Shown: positions 13,473 to 25,038, numbered from the stretch's first letter. The stretch is 64,000 nt of DNA from Pseudisothecium myosuroides (GCA_951799445.1 OX637287.1:17732224-17796223), one strand, 5' to 3'. Program-made: numbers and translations. Notes: a model not told the origin generated them from the letters alone.

Positions 13473-14585
13473 CCATTTGTGCGACATTATCTGGCAGGTA
13501 TACTCCACATGGCATTGGTCCACGACGTCAACTCCTCTCATCATCTCTTGATACTCTTTTTGCATGGGAGAAGTTGGATACTCCCTTCTCCTACCACTAA
13601 CCCAACGAAGGCACGTGACTCCAACAACTACGGGATTGGACGACGTGCTCAAAAAGTGGACAGGGCATCCATCATACCATACACAAGCAGCCATGCGGCG
13701 CTCCTTATGCATTGCTGCCACTATTGTGCCTCTTGGGAGGTCTGATTTAGTGTATTCAAGCAATTGCCTGGGCATTCCCACTCGGTTGGGTTTCACCGTT
13801 CCATTGAACCACGTTCCCAAACCGAGGAGAGCATCGGCAAGCTGAGGTGAACTAAAGAATCGGTCGGTCACTATGACATGGCCGAGACCTGTAAGGTCAG
13901 ATACCAACTGCAAAACGACGTTCATACCAAGATTCTTCTCAGGTTTTTGATGCTTTCGTCCCTCATAGACTATAAGGTTGTACACGTAGCTGGACTTGCT
14001 ACTTGCACAACACCAAATTTTAATTCCATACTTCACTGGCTTATCTTTCATATACTGCTTGATGTCGCATCTTCTACCCTTATAAGCTACCATAATTTCA
14101 TCGCATGCTAAATACCTCTCACAATTGTAAGCACTTTTGGACCTAGCAACAAAATTTTCCACCAGCCAACAGCACTTTCCTATCTTGTCATACCCCTCAG
14201 CTGTTTTATCCTGAACCAAAGACTGATTATCCACTAAGTGAATACATGACAAGATTTGCTCAAACCGGGTTCGTTTCATACCGTTCTTGACAACCGGACA
14301 GGCATAGAATTTCTTTTGGGACCAATATGACCTAAGCGTTGGCTGTTGTTTCAGTCCCATGAAAATGCAAATTCCTAGCCACGCTCGGAGCTCAACTACA
14401 TTCAGATTGCGCCATTTGCCTCGACCATTCAAAACACCAGGGTGTTTGACGCTCTCCTGCATGGCATATGAGTTCGTCTCTCTACAAATGGTTGCCAAAT
14501 CAGCTTCTGGCCAAAAAATCTCAAAGAAATCTTGAATAGGCACTCGGCGGCGGCTCTGTCTACGAGTAGGCCCAGGCGGTGGACC

Positions 14586-14588
14586 TCA
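14586..14588 (-). other. Nonsense codon TGA between acidic region and catalytic core
   Basis: Separates GEREAF from a short Pro/Arg-rich linker that leads into the core. The frame is the same on both sides. CGA to TGA by C-to-T change is plausible but unproved. Confidence 0.75.
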
Positions 14589-15002
14589 AAATGCCTCTCT
14601 CTCTCCGACTAGAGTGGTCTCAACCGAGTCCCAGGAGCCCTCTCCGTAACGGACCTCATACGAGCATTCATCCAACACAAGATCAGATAAAGGACCCACC
14701 TCATCAACAAGTTGAGGTTCGTCCACCTCCCAGTCCGAACTAGCAGCATCTGAATCGCCAGCAAAGTGCGAGAATTTCGCCGCCCAATCTGGATCTTCGT
14801 CATCCTCCTTTGCAGAATCGTCATTGGAACTCGAAAAAACTGGCAACAGGTAATCGGGTAAAGTCACACGAACCCTTGGACTCTGGCAAATACGCTCCGG
14901 TTCACTGTCCGAGGTCAAGGGAGGGAACTCAATATCACTTGCCACGATGAACTGGGAGAGCCCTCCGTCAAGCGTGTCCGTGGCCTCAAATTGCGGAAGT
15001 AA

Positions 15003-16631
15003 CTACACCTCTGTGCCTCCAAAGTCCCGAGGAGATGCACTGCGATGTCGATGCCGCAAAACTTTACCCACTTTCGAGGTCCCTGCCCCATTAGCGCCAT
15101 GAGCTACGCAATGTTTTTTTGCCACTGCCAGGTCGCCAAGAACACTGGAGAAATAAACGAGTAACATCTCTTTTCCTGTAATTGCGTGAGTAAACTCACG
15201 GATGACCTCCCCAATTATGAACCCTCCGTTTGAGGTTGAACTCAGTCCCAAGATAGCAGGCAACATCGTCACAAGTCTCTTCGGCTGCACTCCCCGGTCA
15301 CTGGAACTGGTCCCCCCCTCATGATAACAGTCTTCGCTTTCGCATGAGGTGTACCACGACGCCGAATCGTTTTGTCTCATGAACCCCTTCCCTTTCCTCA
15401 ATGAGTTGCATGGTATTTGTCTTGGCGCCTCCTTGCAATCACAGGGAGTCAGGTCAAGTCCCATGACTTGCGTTGCTAAGGGAGACTGTTGCGCCTCAGT
15501 GCCACTGCTGTCCCCTCCATCCACCCCAAGAAGCCGATGTGCCCCATGATCAGAGGCCACAACGTTCACAGCGTCTATCAAATTACGCACCACTCGTCCC
15601 TGTTGAGTGGCAGCTCTCAAAGTAGGCGGAGATTGTTGGTTTTGCAAACCAATTGTTGGTGCGATCCAACCAAGTGGTGTAATTGAAATCCCATATGTAT
15701 CCTTTGCCGTAGAACTTCCGGCACCCCTTCCTCTGACAATTTTCTTCCCTCCTCCTCGGCCTCTCCCGCCTTGGGCCCCTCCAAGGCCTCGCAGGCTCCC
15801 GTCATGGTTGCCACTATTGACTGCAAGGGCGAGAGGGGGTGATTTCCCTCTTCGTCCGCGGCCCCTCCTTGGGTTTCCCGGGACCCTTCCCTCCAATGAA
15901 TTTGGACGCGACGAATCCTTCTTTCCCCTGCCGTTCGATATCCTCGGCAATTGATGTCGTTCCCCCAATAGAGTGTTCGCTGTCTTCGGAGGAAGAGACA
16001 GTGTACCACCTCTGTGTTGGGAGAGCCTTGCAGAATTTAGAGCGGGTGCGTCGCATTGTCTCGATGGGCTTGAGGGATTCCCCGTCTGCAAACTTCCCAG
16101 CGTTTGATTGCAGGTGTTGGCAGCGTCCGCGATGGTTGAATGGCGGGTGATTCCGGAATGCGCCCTCCTTGTGACTGAAGGTCGACTGCTGCGTCTCCGT
16201 TTAGTCTTGCCACTCGGGCGGTCCTCCGTTTCACACGCCGTTGCGTCACAGGGCTGCGTAAGGCCAATCTGTCTTTTGCTGCTGCCCTCCCCGCCTCCTT
16301 GAAGCTCAGTGGTGTCGACATTGTCTGGCCACATCCGCCGAATTGAGGTATCAATATGTTCCAGAAATGCAGTGCGCTCCCTCCACCGCAACACGTGACT
16401 CGCTTGAGCTCGGAAGTGATATCTGAAATTTTTGTTGGTCGGAACCTCAGGCCAGGGGCGACTCTTTCCGACGACAGGAATTTGCCTCAGAAATTGAACA
16501 TCCAAGCACTTTAGAATCCTCTGCCTCTGCCTCTCGTTACACTTGCAACTACGAAGCCACTCATCAATGATTTCTGCCTCTGCAAGCAAGTGCCTTGGTA
16601 ATTGACAAGCTGCCTCTCTTATGAACGCCAT
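15003..16631 (-). CDS. Long N-terminal frame of the piggyBac-like element, function unknown
   Basis: A 542-codon frame begins with an ATG at 16631 (a TGA lies four codons upstream) and ends with TAG at 15003-15005. It is in exactly the same reading frame as the transposase that follows after the stop, with no other stop until 14588. The product is basic and low in complexity in the middle, with an RGG/GRG-rich segment (roughly residues 240-300), Arg/Lys clusters near residue 140 and Ser-rich stretches; its N terminus (residues 1-105) and C terminus (about 455-530) look more globular. I recognise no domain. It may be an N-terminal extension of the transposase cut off by a TAG, a separate accessory protein, or a piece joined by splicing. 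No promoter is evident. Confidence 0.6.
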   Translation of the reverse strand: MAFIREAACQLPRHLLAEAEIIDEWLRSCKCNERQRQRILKCLDVQFLRQIPVVGKSRPWPEVPTNKNFRYHFRAQASHVLRWRERTAFLEHIDTSIRRMWPDNVDTTELQGGGEGSSKRQIGLTQPCDATACETEDRPSGKTKRRRSSRPSVTRRAHSGITRHSTIADAANTCNQTLGSLQTGNPSSPSRQCDAPALNSARLSQHRGGTLSLPPKTANTLLGERHQLPRISNGRGKKDSSRPNSLEGRVPGNPRRGRGRRGKSPPLALAVNSGNHDGSLRGLGGAQGGRGRGGGKKIVRGRGAGSSTAKDTYGISITPLGWIAPTIGLQNQQSPPTLRAATQQGRVVRNLIDAVNVVASDHGAHRLLGVDGGDSSGTEAQQSPLATQVMGLDLTPCDCKEAPRQIPCNSLRKGKGFMRQNDSASWYTSCESEDCYHEGGTSSSDRGVQPKRLVTMLPAILGLSSTSNGGFIIGEVIREFTHAITGKEMLLVYFSSVLGDLAVAKKHCVAHGANGAGTSKVGKVLRHRHRSASPRDFGGTEV

Positions 16632-17374
16632 TGCTTCTGCTCAATTTTGAAGGCAAGTTCAATCCTGCACAGACATGAACCTCTCCAACAAGCCCTTTTT
16701 TTGTGGTGATTGCACCGCACAGCCCGTCCACTACCAGTAACCCCACTACGCGTCCTTGAGCTTGGTACTTGGGAGAATTTTGCTCTCATTAGAGGTGAAG
16801 GGAACATATTGCTGTCCTCCATGGCGGCAGAATGCCTCCCAACAGAACAACGGAGCACGATTCAGGAATTCCGTGCGAGAAGAGCAATCCACAATGCGCA
16901 ATGATAATTTCTGGTAGTACAAACCCTGCGGCAATTCCACTCGGCTTACGGCCGATGCGCCACTACATTCACCACGGCAGGTGCTGGACACGGATCCGAG
17001 GCAGACGTCTCTCTCTCGCAGAACCCGAAAGTCCGTTTGAAGGTCTTCGCGCCCAAAACCCTCCATGTCAGCCGCCAAGTCGACCTTCACCAACGGTCTT
17101 GGCCCAGGCTCCCGCAAACCCTAAACCCGGCGATGCCTCCGGTGACATCAGCGCTCACCCCTCTAAACCCGGAAGTCACAGAGTAGCCTTCGCAACGCCC
17201 CAAATTTCAAATTACCCTAAAAAATCGCCAAAGTATCCAATTTCAGTGCTGACGACCTCATCGTGAAGGTGGTCCGAATGCCTAACTGCCGTACTCGGGA
17301 CGAAACCCTATCTGAGTACTCGAAGGACCATAACCAGCTGCTTGAAAAAAGGAGAGGACACTTTCTGTCCGCCC

Positions 17375-17387
17375 TGACGCTTTGGGG
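17375..17387 (-). repeat. Right terminal inverted repeat of the piggyBac-like element
   Basis: TGACGCTTTGGGG, the inverted counterpart of the left end, directly followed by TTAA. Confidence 0.85.
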
Positions 17388-17391
17388 TTAA
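17388..17391. repeat. TTAA target site duplication, right
   Basis: TTAA directly after the right terminal repeat; twin of 11906-11909. Confidence 0.9.
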
Positions 17392-17398
17392 GGATTAA

Positions 17399-18934
17399 CC
17401 CCAAAACATTGCTAAGGCCACAAAATGTCCTTTACATGACTTCATTATAGTCTATAGGATGGAAATTTCCTTTTTTTCATTCAATTCTTTTTGGAGTTGA
17501 TTGGGTACATTTTCAGAGAATAGTAGTGCAAATCCCTCATCATGATATTATTGATTTATCTAAAGAAGAAGATTCTTGATCCATGGATCATCCTTCTAGT
17601 GTATTTTGGCCATTTCTTGCTATTTACTTTTGATGTGAATTTTAGCTACAAAAATGATATTTTTTGAATTTGAGTGCAAGTAACAAAATGAATCTTATCA
17701 AGTTGAAAATTTTCAAAAATTTGTAAATTTCAATATTTTAGAGCAATATGAACTTTGAGCCTATAACCATAGTTTGTTGATTTTGTAATTTTAGAGTGAC
17801 AAAGTAGTTTTGGTTTATACCACGATGTTATATAATATAAAATACATCTACAATATCAATTTCAGATTTTTTTTCAGTATATTTGTACTTGATACAAATT
17901 TTCTTCATTTATTTCTTAAGAAATTTACAGTAATTTCAAAATTCCTCCAAAATTTTAAAATTTTATGATTTGTAAACATATGATTCTATCTTTGAAAAAT
18001 AAATATAAAAATATCCATTCATATCTAGTTGCAAAATGGCAGCAAACAGAGTGACAGATAGTAAAGCTTGAAATTAGTGGTTATAGCCTGTCCTTTTAGG
18101 GTTGATCTCCAGCCCATTTTAGTTTACTATCTAATTCCGTCATCCTACTTTTTTGCCCCAATTCCATCTAGCCCATCATCCAAATCCGTTTATTTTTTTG
18201 ACAAAATCATTGCATTAATGCTAACAAGGAGTAACACGTCAATCCTTTATTGGTGAGCACTTGAGTACCATTTGGATACATGGGAGAGCGGTTGTGGGTT
18301 GTTTATGGGATGCTGATGACTCCACTCTATAGGCAATTTCGTAATTTTAAGGCAGACCAATTCAATATTCACAAAGATTACAATTTTAACCCTGTAAGGA
18401 TAGCCTAGTCTTTGCGGAAATCATCCTTTCTGATATAATGTGAATCATCTACTTTAACCAAAAGTACTCATTGGAGGTCAAGCTACTGTATAAAGCCTCC
18501 CTTTTTTGCACAAAATTCCAAGGATGAACAATTGCACTTCTATCTTACATGAAAATATTCTTTGTCATCCATCGGACACTTAGTGCCCATGGCAGTGTTA
18601 TAGGGTTAATCAGAATTTATAATTCCACCCTGGTTTGATTTGTGAAACAAGCACATACCTCTGAAAAATATGTGCCCCTTTTGGAGTTGGCCCCAAGATA
18701 TTCAGTTGCTAATCAGGCGGGTAACAGGCTCGTCTACCTTAGTGCGAATGCCCCCCTGCCTGCAGAGAATCAAAAGGGGAACTAAAGCCAGGCTCGCTCT
18801 TGTGGTGCAGAGCACGAGAGAAAGTCCAACCAACCACCATTGCTTTAGAACTGGATCATTTCGTTGCTATGCTGCTGCTTGCTGCTCCGCCTCCGCCTCA
18901 TTTGTGAATCTCTTTTGCATCTCGAATCTCGGCG
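17399..18934. other. AT-rich intergenic region upstream of the PDZ gene
   Basis: No gene recognised. The stretch 17480-18240 is strongly AT-rich. GC rises from about 18660 on, which probably marks the promoter and leader of the next gene. Confidence 0.45.
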
Positions 18935-20812
18935 ATGGCGGGACCTCTTGTCAGTCTCGCCTGCACTCGCCCTTCTTCCACATTGCCATCCTCGCCCTTC
19001 AGAAATCTCCAACCCAATTCTTCGCAGCCGCCGCAACAACTTACTGCTGCCTTCCGACGTTCTTCTCTCCTTGGTAACTTGCTGGCTCGCTCCCTCAAAA
19101 AAATTCCAATTTTGGGGTCCAATTCTTCTTTTTCTGTCACCTGCAGTCTTGAATATCGCGAATGCAAATGCTTGGGTTGCTCGCCAAGAACGAATGTGAG
19201 GCCATGTGAGGGAGGAATACCGTATTGTGAGTGATGGGCAGGAATTGGTTGAGTCCTGACTCACACTTTGGGTAGAGAATGGTCCCATGGGCTTGAGCCA
19301 GACTATGCGAATTGGGTTTCAATGTCCTAAGCTATGGCGGGAATTGAAGACGGGTACCTGCAGGTTAGAATTGGAATTTTGTGTGCTAAGTATACCTTGT
19401 TGTTTAACTCCCAGAGAAGTTGGTGATGAGCTGTGAAATTGTAGAAGAATGCTCTCACTTCGTGACACTAATAATAAGCATCAGATTTCGTCTGAATTTC
19501 ATGGTCAGGCACAGGAAAGCAGTCGGAATGTGGACATGGGGTATGGGCCAACCCTCTTGCCAGCTCCCATTCTTCTTTAAAAGCCATTTTCAATTCGGAG
19601 AAAGAATCGTCTGCGAGTGCCAATGACGATGAGAATGATGTCCCTCCTGCTGGTTGCAGTCGAATCAAAGTGGAATTCACGAAACCATTAGGTGCGTCCA
19701 CCCTTCTCTTCTTTCTTTCCTCAACCTAGATATAGGGTAACGTGTAGCGTAAACCTAGATGTGTGGGGTGGTAACTGCTCTCTGAGATAATTTGAATATC
19801 TGTTGCGGATCAAGAATCAAAGGATGGAAGCAATGTAATTTCGAACAACTCATTTGAAAACGCAAGTGGTTAAAACGATGCACAACATTCTATAACCTCT
19901 TCTAGGGTTTTTTGTGACACCAAACCAACGGATGGAATATCTCTTTCCATGGGGAGGGATTTGAACTGAATTGACCACTGTCACATCGTTCAATGTGTGG
20001 ATTTTAGGTCCTCATTTTCATGGTAGGCAAATATAGACCCCACTGGAGGTGGTTAAGAGTGTTATGTGTTCGTTTTTTTGGTCTCGGTTGTCAGTCTGAC
20101 TCATGGAGGAGTGGGTTAGTGCAGGTATTGCTTTTGAAGAAGACAAATCTGGAAATATCTTTGTGGATGAAGTGCTTGAAGGTGGAAATGCATATAAGTC
20201 GGGGTTGATAGAGGCTGGTGATCAGCTCATTGCCACAAGCGCTGTAGTCTATGGTTCTGAAGAAGATTACCAAGGTGTGATGGTCAGAAAGGGTATGCAG
20301 ATAATCCGGCTTAATGTACGCGGGGAGAGATTTGAGACGGTCCGTCCCTCATTCTTCAAGACTCAAATTTCGTACATGATGCCTTTATTGTCCCTTTTCA
20401 GTAAGGCTAGTAAGGCTAGTAGACACTTCTAATCCACTTCAGCTTCCTGGCAATCTCCTAAGCCATACATGAACAATTAATGTGTGAATTTAACGAAGTG
20501 GTGGATTTGTTCACTGCAGGTCATGGCGGCTATTGGTACACATCCAGCTTATATTAAGGTGCACTTCTTATCTTAAGTGCTTAATCAAGCAAGACTAGGA
20601 CGTCAGCTTCCATTGTCTGCCGTTTGAAGTTCTATTTGGTTAGAATTATGATCAGTCTCAAGTCTTGTAGCTTCTCGTCTTTTTGGCTTATTTTTGAAGT
20701 TTGGGTATGTGGCTCGGCGATTGAAGGTGTTTGGAACGTGCAGGTTGCAATGGAGTTCCAAAAATGCAAACCTCTGTTGAAAGATTCTTTGAATGGCTCT
20801 ACAAGAAGTTGA
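18935..20812 (+). CDS. PDZ-domain protein with plastid-like leader
   Basis: PDZ domains bind C-terminal peptides or assist protein assembly; partners here are unknown. Proposed exons are 18935-19195, 19523-19691, 20125-20339, 20520-20558 and 20744-20812, giving about 250 residues. Exons 3-5 are secure: GT-AG borders, kept phase and continuous homology. The PDZ region starts with a VEFTKPLGIAFEED block (end of exon 2 into exon 3), then VDEVLEGGNAYKSGLI, EAGDQLIATSAVV and KGMQIIRLNVRGE. The N terminus is rich in Ser, Pro and Arg and low in acidic residues until about residue 60, as in chloroplast transit peptides. The exon 1-2 junction is less sure; the acceptor at 19522 is chosen because it keeps the frame. 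The PDZ core resembles small plant thylakoid or stroma PDZ proteins, but I cannot name the orthologue. The C terminus after the PDZ ends in FQKCKPLLKDS and has no further domain. Confidence 0.82.
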
Positions 20813-22093
20813 TTTATGGAGGTAGAAAGCTTCTTCCCACGAGTTTCTGAAAGGGCCATAATTCTGAGTTCTTGGTTTTGTGCTGTGAAAACAATGTGTT
20901 TATTTATATATATTTGTGTAGTTGATGTATCTTATTGACACTAAATTCTTCCACCAACAAGAAAACAATACTAGGGCTTTGTGATGCTACTCACAACCGT
21001 TGATAATTTTACTTTCACAATGCAAAATATTGAATTTCATTAAGACTATTTAAACTCTGGCACCAATTGAATAATTTTGTTTTGATAAAGTGGTGTATTG
21101 GGTCTTATCCTATAATCTATCCTCGACCTTGGAAGGGAATACCAGAAACGCAGTGCAAAAACTTAAGAGAAATGCTTTTGATCGTTTGAGCAATTACCTC
21201 TCAACTTTGTTTCTGACAACACGATAAATAAAATTATTTGAAGCACAAGAAGTAAAGTCAAGACTCCGAATCGACGCCTATACATATTCCAGAATCTTTC
21301 AGGAGTTACTGGAGGGAAATCAAGGAGCCGGTGACGAAATTTTCAAGATGATAGGACTGAGATTCCGCCGTGCCTCGAGCATTGCCGGCAATCAAGTATC
21401 ATAAAATTTCTTGTACACTTCAATTGTTTTTCTTGCAGGTTTTTTTCTCTCAGCCTTCTTTCGAAGAAGCTCCACAATTTGAATTTGGGCTTCCGCGAAG
21501 GCTCCACAGATCTTTTCCTATATCCTACCATTGCCGCAAGTTTTTCTGGAATCGGAATTGCCTTGACCAACTTTCATGATGTTTTTACTTCCATGTGAGT
21601 AGGGAGAAAGTACTTCTCCCTATAATCATGTTGGCAAACTATTTCAATTCCCCCCTTGCAAATATTGCACACTTCCAAGCATTGGAATTATAAATTGGTT
21701 TGTCTTATTTGAAGGTTTCCAATTTTGGTCACATTGAAGTCCGGCATAAGAGTTCTTGAAAAGAAAGGCCAACAATATTCTAGCTAGACATAAGAAACCT
21801 AATGGCATGAGATTCTATTTTTTGATGTCAATAATTAGAATAAGTAAAATGTGTCATCAAAGATAGAAATATTGGATACCAAATAGATCAATAGTTGTAA
21901 TTCACCCCAATATTGAGTCTATCTTTTGCATCTAAATGTCCATCTTTATTTGTTTTTTTATTGTAGGTTCGTCCCAATATCGAGTTTGTCTTTAGTACTT
22001 GAAAAGAAATGTTGGACATGGCTTGCAACAATTTAGGCAAATCCAAATCAAGTTTGACTTTCAAAATGCTCCTCAAGCTTGTAGTGTCCTTAA
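20813..22093. other. Intergenic region, no gene seen
   Basis: AT-rich sequence with only short frames. No repeat end was found before the MITE that starts at 22094. Confidence 0.5.
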
Positions 22094-22966
22094 CCCCTAA
22101 AGGACCAAGGCATTTTTTGGCTCTGAAACCACTGAAAACTGCCATTTCTGCTGTGATCACTCCTTAAACAAAAAAAAACTTTTTTTTAAGAATTTAACCG
22201 TAGGATCTTGTACTTCACTTATCTCAAATCATGTGGTAAAAATTTCATGAAGTTTGATCGTACGGATTGGAAGATATTAGCATTCAAAGTTGATTTTTTT
22301 TTTGAGTGTTGGTCTGCAATTTCAGATGACTTTGATCGCCATTTCTGGAAACTTTTTGCACTATAGACCATAAATTTAAATTTTTTATGTTGAACATTTG
22401 AGTTGAGAGTCGGGGAATTTTTTTTTAGAAAAAAAACACTTGATTTTCATTCACTAAAAAATTGTGAAGTAGAAGTAGGTCCAAAATTGAAAGAAATACT
22501 AATTCGTTAATAACTCTAAGATGGAATTGAAACACCATAATCCCAACGGTGAGATTGTTCTTTCCAACAAACTGAACCTTGTCCAAATTTTTTTTTGAAT
22601 TTTTTTGAAGAAAATGCTTAGATTGCCCGAAAAACAAGATTGTTCATAACTTTTTCATTATTAGTCCAAATAGAATGAATCAAAGCTTCAGATGTAGATA
22701 AAAACATAATCTTTCAGAAAAAAATTAAAAATTAAAAATTAAATTTTTTTGTGATTTTTTTTCCTGCTTGGCGAACAGCTTTTTTGCCTTAGGGTGGCAT
22801 AACTTTTGCTCCCGGGCACCGATTGGAAAAAAAATTATATTTTAAAAAAGCTACTGACATTACCTATCTTCAAAAAAAGTTTCAAAAAATCAAGTCAAAA
22901 TTTGAGGTCACACGAGCCTACCCGAAATCCCAAAAGTTCTATGAGGGGACTTTGGTCCTCAAGGGG
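22094..22966 (+). mobile_element. Non-autonomous piggyBac-like element (MITE family P), 873 bp
   Basis: Begins with CCCCTAAAGGACC right after TTAA (22090-22093) and ends GGTCCTCAAGGGG. The following bases are TAAG instead of TTAA, so the right duplication has decayed. Interior blocks (AACTGCCATTTCT near the left end, ATCTTGTACTTCACTT, a hairpin-prone AT-rich centre) match the other copies. No coding capacity. Confidence 0.85.
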
Positions 22967-24660
22967 TAAGGGATAATATCCTTACAATATTTTACAAGAT
23001 ATGTCCCCCTTGAGATGAAACAAGTAATTCAAAACACTTATGGCTTCACTTTTCTATGGCTTTAGTCATTTTCTTCATGGAATTTTACACCTGAGTTAGC
23101 AACAAAAGGACCCCACGTGTAGATAGCTTAGATTTTAACTTCCAATTAGGTGTTTTAGTGTGTCTAAGTGGAAAAGGAACTTAGTAAATGAAAGGTAGCC
23201 ATGTTCCAAGTTGGGATTGTCACATGAAGTTGAATTTTAAGAGTTGCATGGTTTCCTATTTGGTAGTTATCAAAGTTGAATCAACACAAGTCATGGTATT
23301 TAGCTGGCTTCTTCCATTTGGTTCATCTACCCATTGTTAGATGAGCTTGCAAGTCCAGCTACCAAATTGGCTATTTTGTTGTAATTTTTTTTGTGATTAA
23401 TGCGAAGTAGAGTTGCCTAATTGAATGTGTATTATGATATGTTTGTATATATATTGGAAGTTGTTGTGCTATGATCTTCTATGTTGTGTAGTAAGTTGAA
23501 TGTTGAAATCTTTGTTATGCTATAGTTGGAGTTGATTTTGCATTGTGAATTTGTGTTCTGAGTCAAAGATGAAAATTGCCTTGTACCGCATGTCTATGCA
23601 CCTAATTGGAATTGTTGGAATTATTGCAATTGTTTAAGTTGGATGTTTTGTTTGATTGTGCTTTCGAGAGAGAATTATGAAACATTTTTGGAGATGCTTG
23701 TTGAAAGAAAGATGTGCGTATAGATGTTCTCTACATAATTATCTCTCTGATCGAATTTAAAAAATTCATCACCAATTGTTTTTAATAAAGTATTATGTAA
23801 AACTATAAAAATTGATTTTAAAACTAAATCCATCAAAAATAGAATTTGGCATTTTCAAAAGTGAAATTTGGTATGTTTGATTGGGCTTGTGTAAGAATTG
23901 AGTGTTCATTATGCAAGACAAAAAATTCCAATTCTTTTCTATATTATGTAAAAGAAATTGAATGGCACAATGGGCAATTTTTAAATGAATTAGACTCGAC
24001 TATACAGTATATAGCAAGGAAGACCACTCGGTTAGTTGGTTCAATCAAACAAGGGTCCTGACCGCCGGCCTGTTGAAGTGGTGGATGAAGTTCTAAACCC
24101 AGGAAAGGTGATGGAATTTGTCCGTAAGCTCAAAAAGTGGCGCATATACTATTCCTAGACACCTGGTTCCCTGCCTTGAATGCAAACTTGCAGAGAGACT
24201 CGAAGTTGGTGCTTATTGTTGTTGTATTGTACAGTATTGTATTGGAGCAGATGGAACGTTGATGGGAGCAACTTTCCGAGCACGAGAGTGACATTATAAT
24301 TGGAAGGACCGTTCTGAGCATTTTGCTGTACATGAAGCGACATCAAGGGAGTCCGGCACGCTGTAATGGCAAAGAGAGTCCAGTTTGGAGCAAAGAGAAG
24401 CGTAGTGAGATTTTCGAACATAGCTGTGTACCAATGGAATCTAATGTTGCTTGTTACATTGCTTGTGTCTGTCTCTACAACCGCGTGCTATTTTCCTTGA
24501 TTTTGTCAAACGGTGTCACAAAGTTTTGCTAGTAGGTTTGGAATAGCACAGGGCTCTTGCTGTAGAAGTGCTTTGTATATAATCTTAAATATTCATAAAC
24601 ACCCTAAATCATATTAAACCTACCTTCAAACTCTTTATTTCTCCAATCCCTATCCTATAA
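22967..24660. other. AT-rich intergenic region
   Basis: Only small frames. The stretch 24180-24540 has a diverged partner around 26590-26740 (both contain a GCTTGTNT...CAACNGCNTGCT pattern), so it is an old low-copy repeat. Confidence 0.4.
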
Positions 24661-25038
24661 TTTCCATAATGCCCTAAAAACTAGCATATGTAGCTTTGAT
24701 TTTGCATAATGTTTAACAGTAGCTTCAAACAATTTGAAACTTCTTCACTTTGTAGATCAACTACCCAAATACACACATACCAAATTTCATCACATTCTAA
24801 GATACTGTCCAACTTTTATAGACATTTTTCTACTACTGACTTCTAGTCCTTCTCAAGCTACCCTAGAAATTGACATACCTAGCTTTGATTTTGCATAAAA
24901 TTTAGATAGTAGCTCCAAACAACTTGAAACTTTGTCACTTTGTAGATCAGCTACTCAAATAGACATACATCAAGTTTTATAACATTCTAAGATACTGTCC
25001 CGCTTTTATAATCATTTTTCCACTGCTGACTTCCTAAT
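24661..25038 (+). repeat. Tandem duplication, about 189-bp period, two units
   Basis: The block with TAGCTTTGATTTTGCATAA, CTTTGTAGATCA and CATTCTAAGATACTGTCC occurs first from about 24661 and again from about 24850. The two units are clearly alike with scattered changes and end with TTTTTC(T/C)ACT(A/G)CTGACTTC. Confidence 0.8.

Larger units (their letters stand above)
13095..15002 (-). pseudogene. piggyBac-type transposase, catalytic part, with two internal stops
   Basis: Family role: cut-and-paste transposition at TTAA with a DDD catalytic triad. Reading down from 15002 the frame gives an acidic region (about 14945-14586), then the DDE_Tnp_1_7-type core. Catalytic Asp candidates lie in LACDEIMVAYKGR (codon 14100-14102), VTDRFFSS (13863-13865) and MRGVDVVDQ (13527-13529). 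After a conserved SHKW the frame runs on through RLLFF and NAYVLYK blocks to a C-terminal Cys-rich segment with CEVC, CPGC and a later Cys-His pair, as expected for the piggyBac zinc-binding tail. In-frame stops interrupt it: TGA at 14586-14588 between acidic region and core, and TAG at 13470-13472 where the family normally has a second Trp (SHKWW). No ATG occurs in this frame before the core, which suggests that translation began upstream in the frame at 15003-16631. Confidence 0.92.
11910..17387 (-). mobile_element. Complete piggyBac-like DNA transposon, 5.48 kb
   Basis: Both ends are recognisable. The left end CCCCAAAGTGACA and the inverted right end CCCCAAAGCGTCA agree at 11 of 13 bases, and both abut TTAA, the exact duplication made by piggyBac elements. 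Inside, on the minus strand, one long frame encodes a transposase with the piggyBac DDD catalytic core (13095-16631). The element is clearly richer in GC than the AT-rich flanks. About 1.2 kb follow the transposase and about 0.75 kb precede it. The frame holds three stop codons, so this copy is probably inactive although its ends look mobilisable. Strand is that of the transposase. Confidence 0.92.
11694..17394. mobile_element. Possible small TTAA-type MITE split by the piggyBac element
   Basis: Removing the larger transposon (11910-17387) and one TTAA leaves about 219 bp bounded by TTAA (11690-11693 and 17395-17398). The left end CCCTTGAATGGCC and the inverted right end TCCTTAAAAGGCC agree at 10 of 13 positions and resemble the CCCCTAAAGGNCC ends of family P. 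This would make the big element a nested insertion. The match is imperfect, so the call is tentative. Confidence 0.35.

Noticed and set aside
13095..14945. Domesticated host gene derived from piggyBac
   Set aside because: Terminal repeats and TTAA are intact and the frame holds stop codons, which fits a dead transposon and not a conserved host gene.
15607..15954. 115-codon plus-strand frame
   Set aside because: Shadow of the Gly/Arg-rich segment of the minus-strand frame; its Pro-rich translation follows from that composition.
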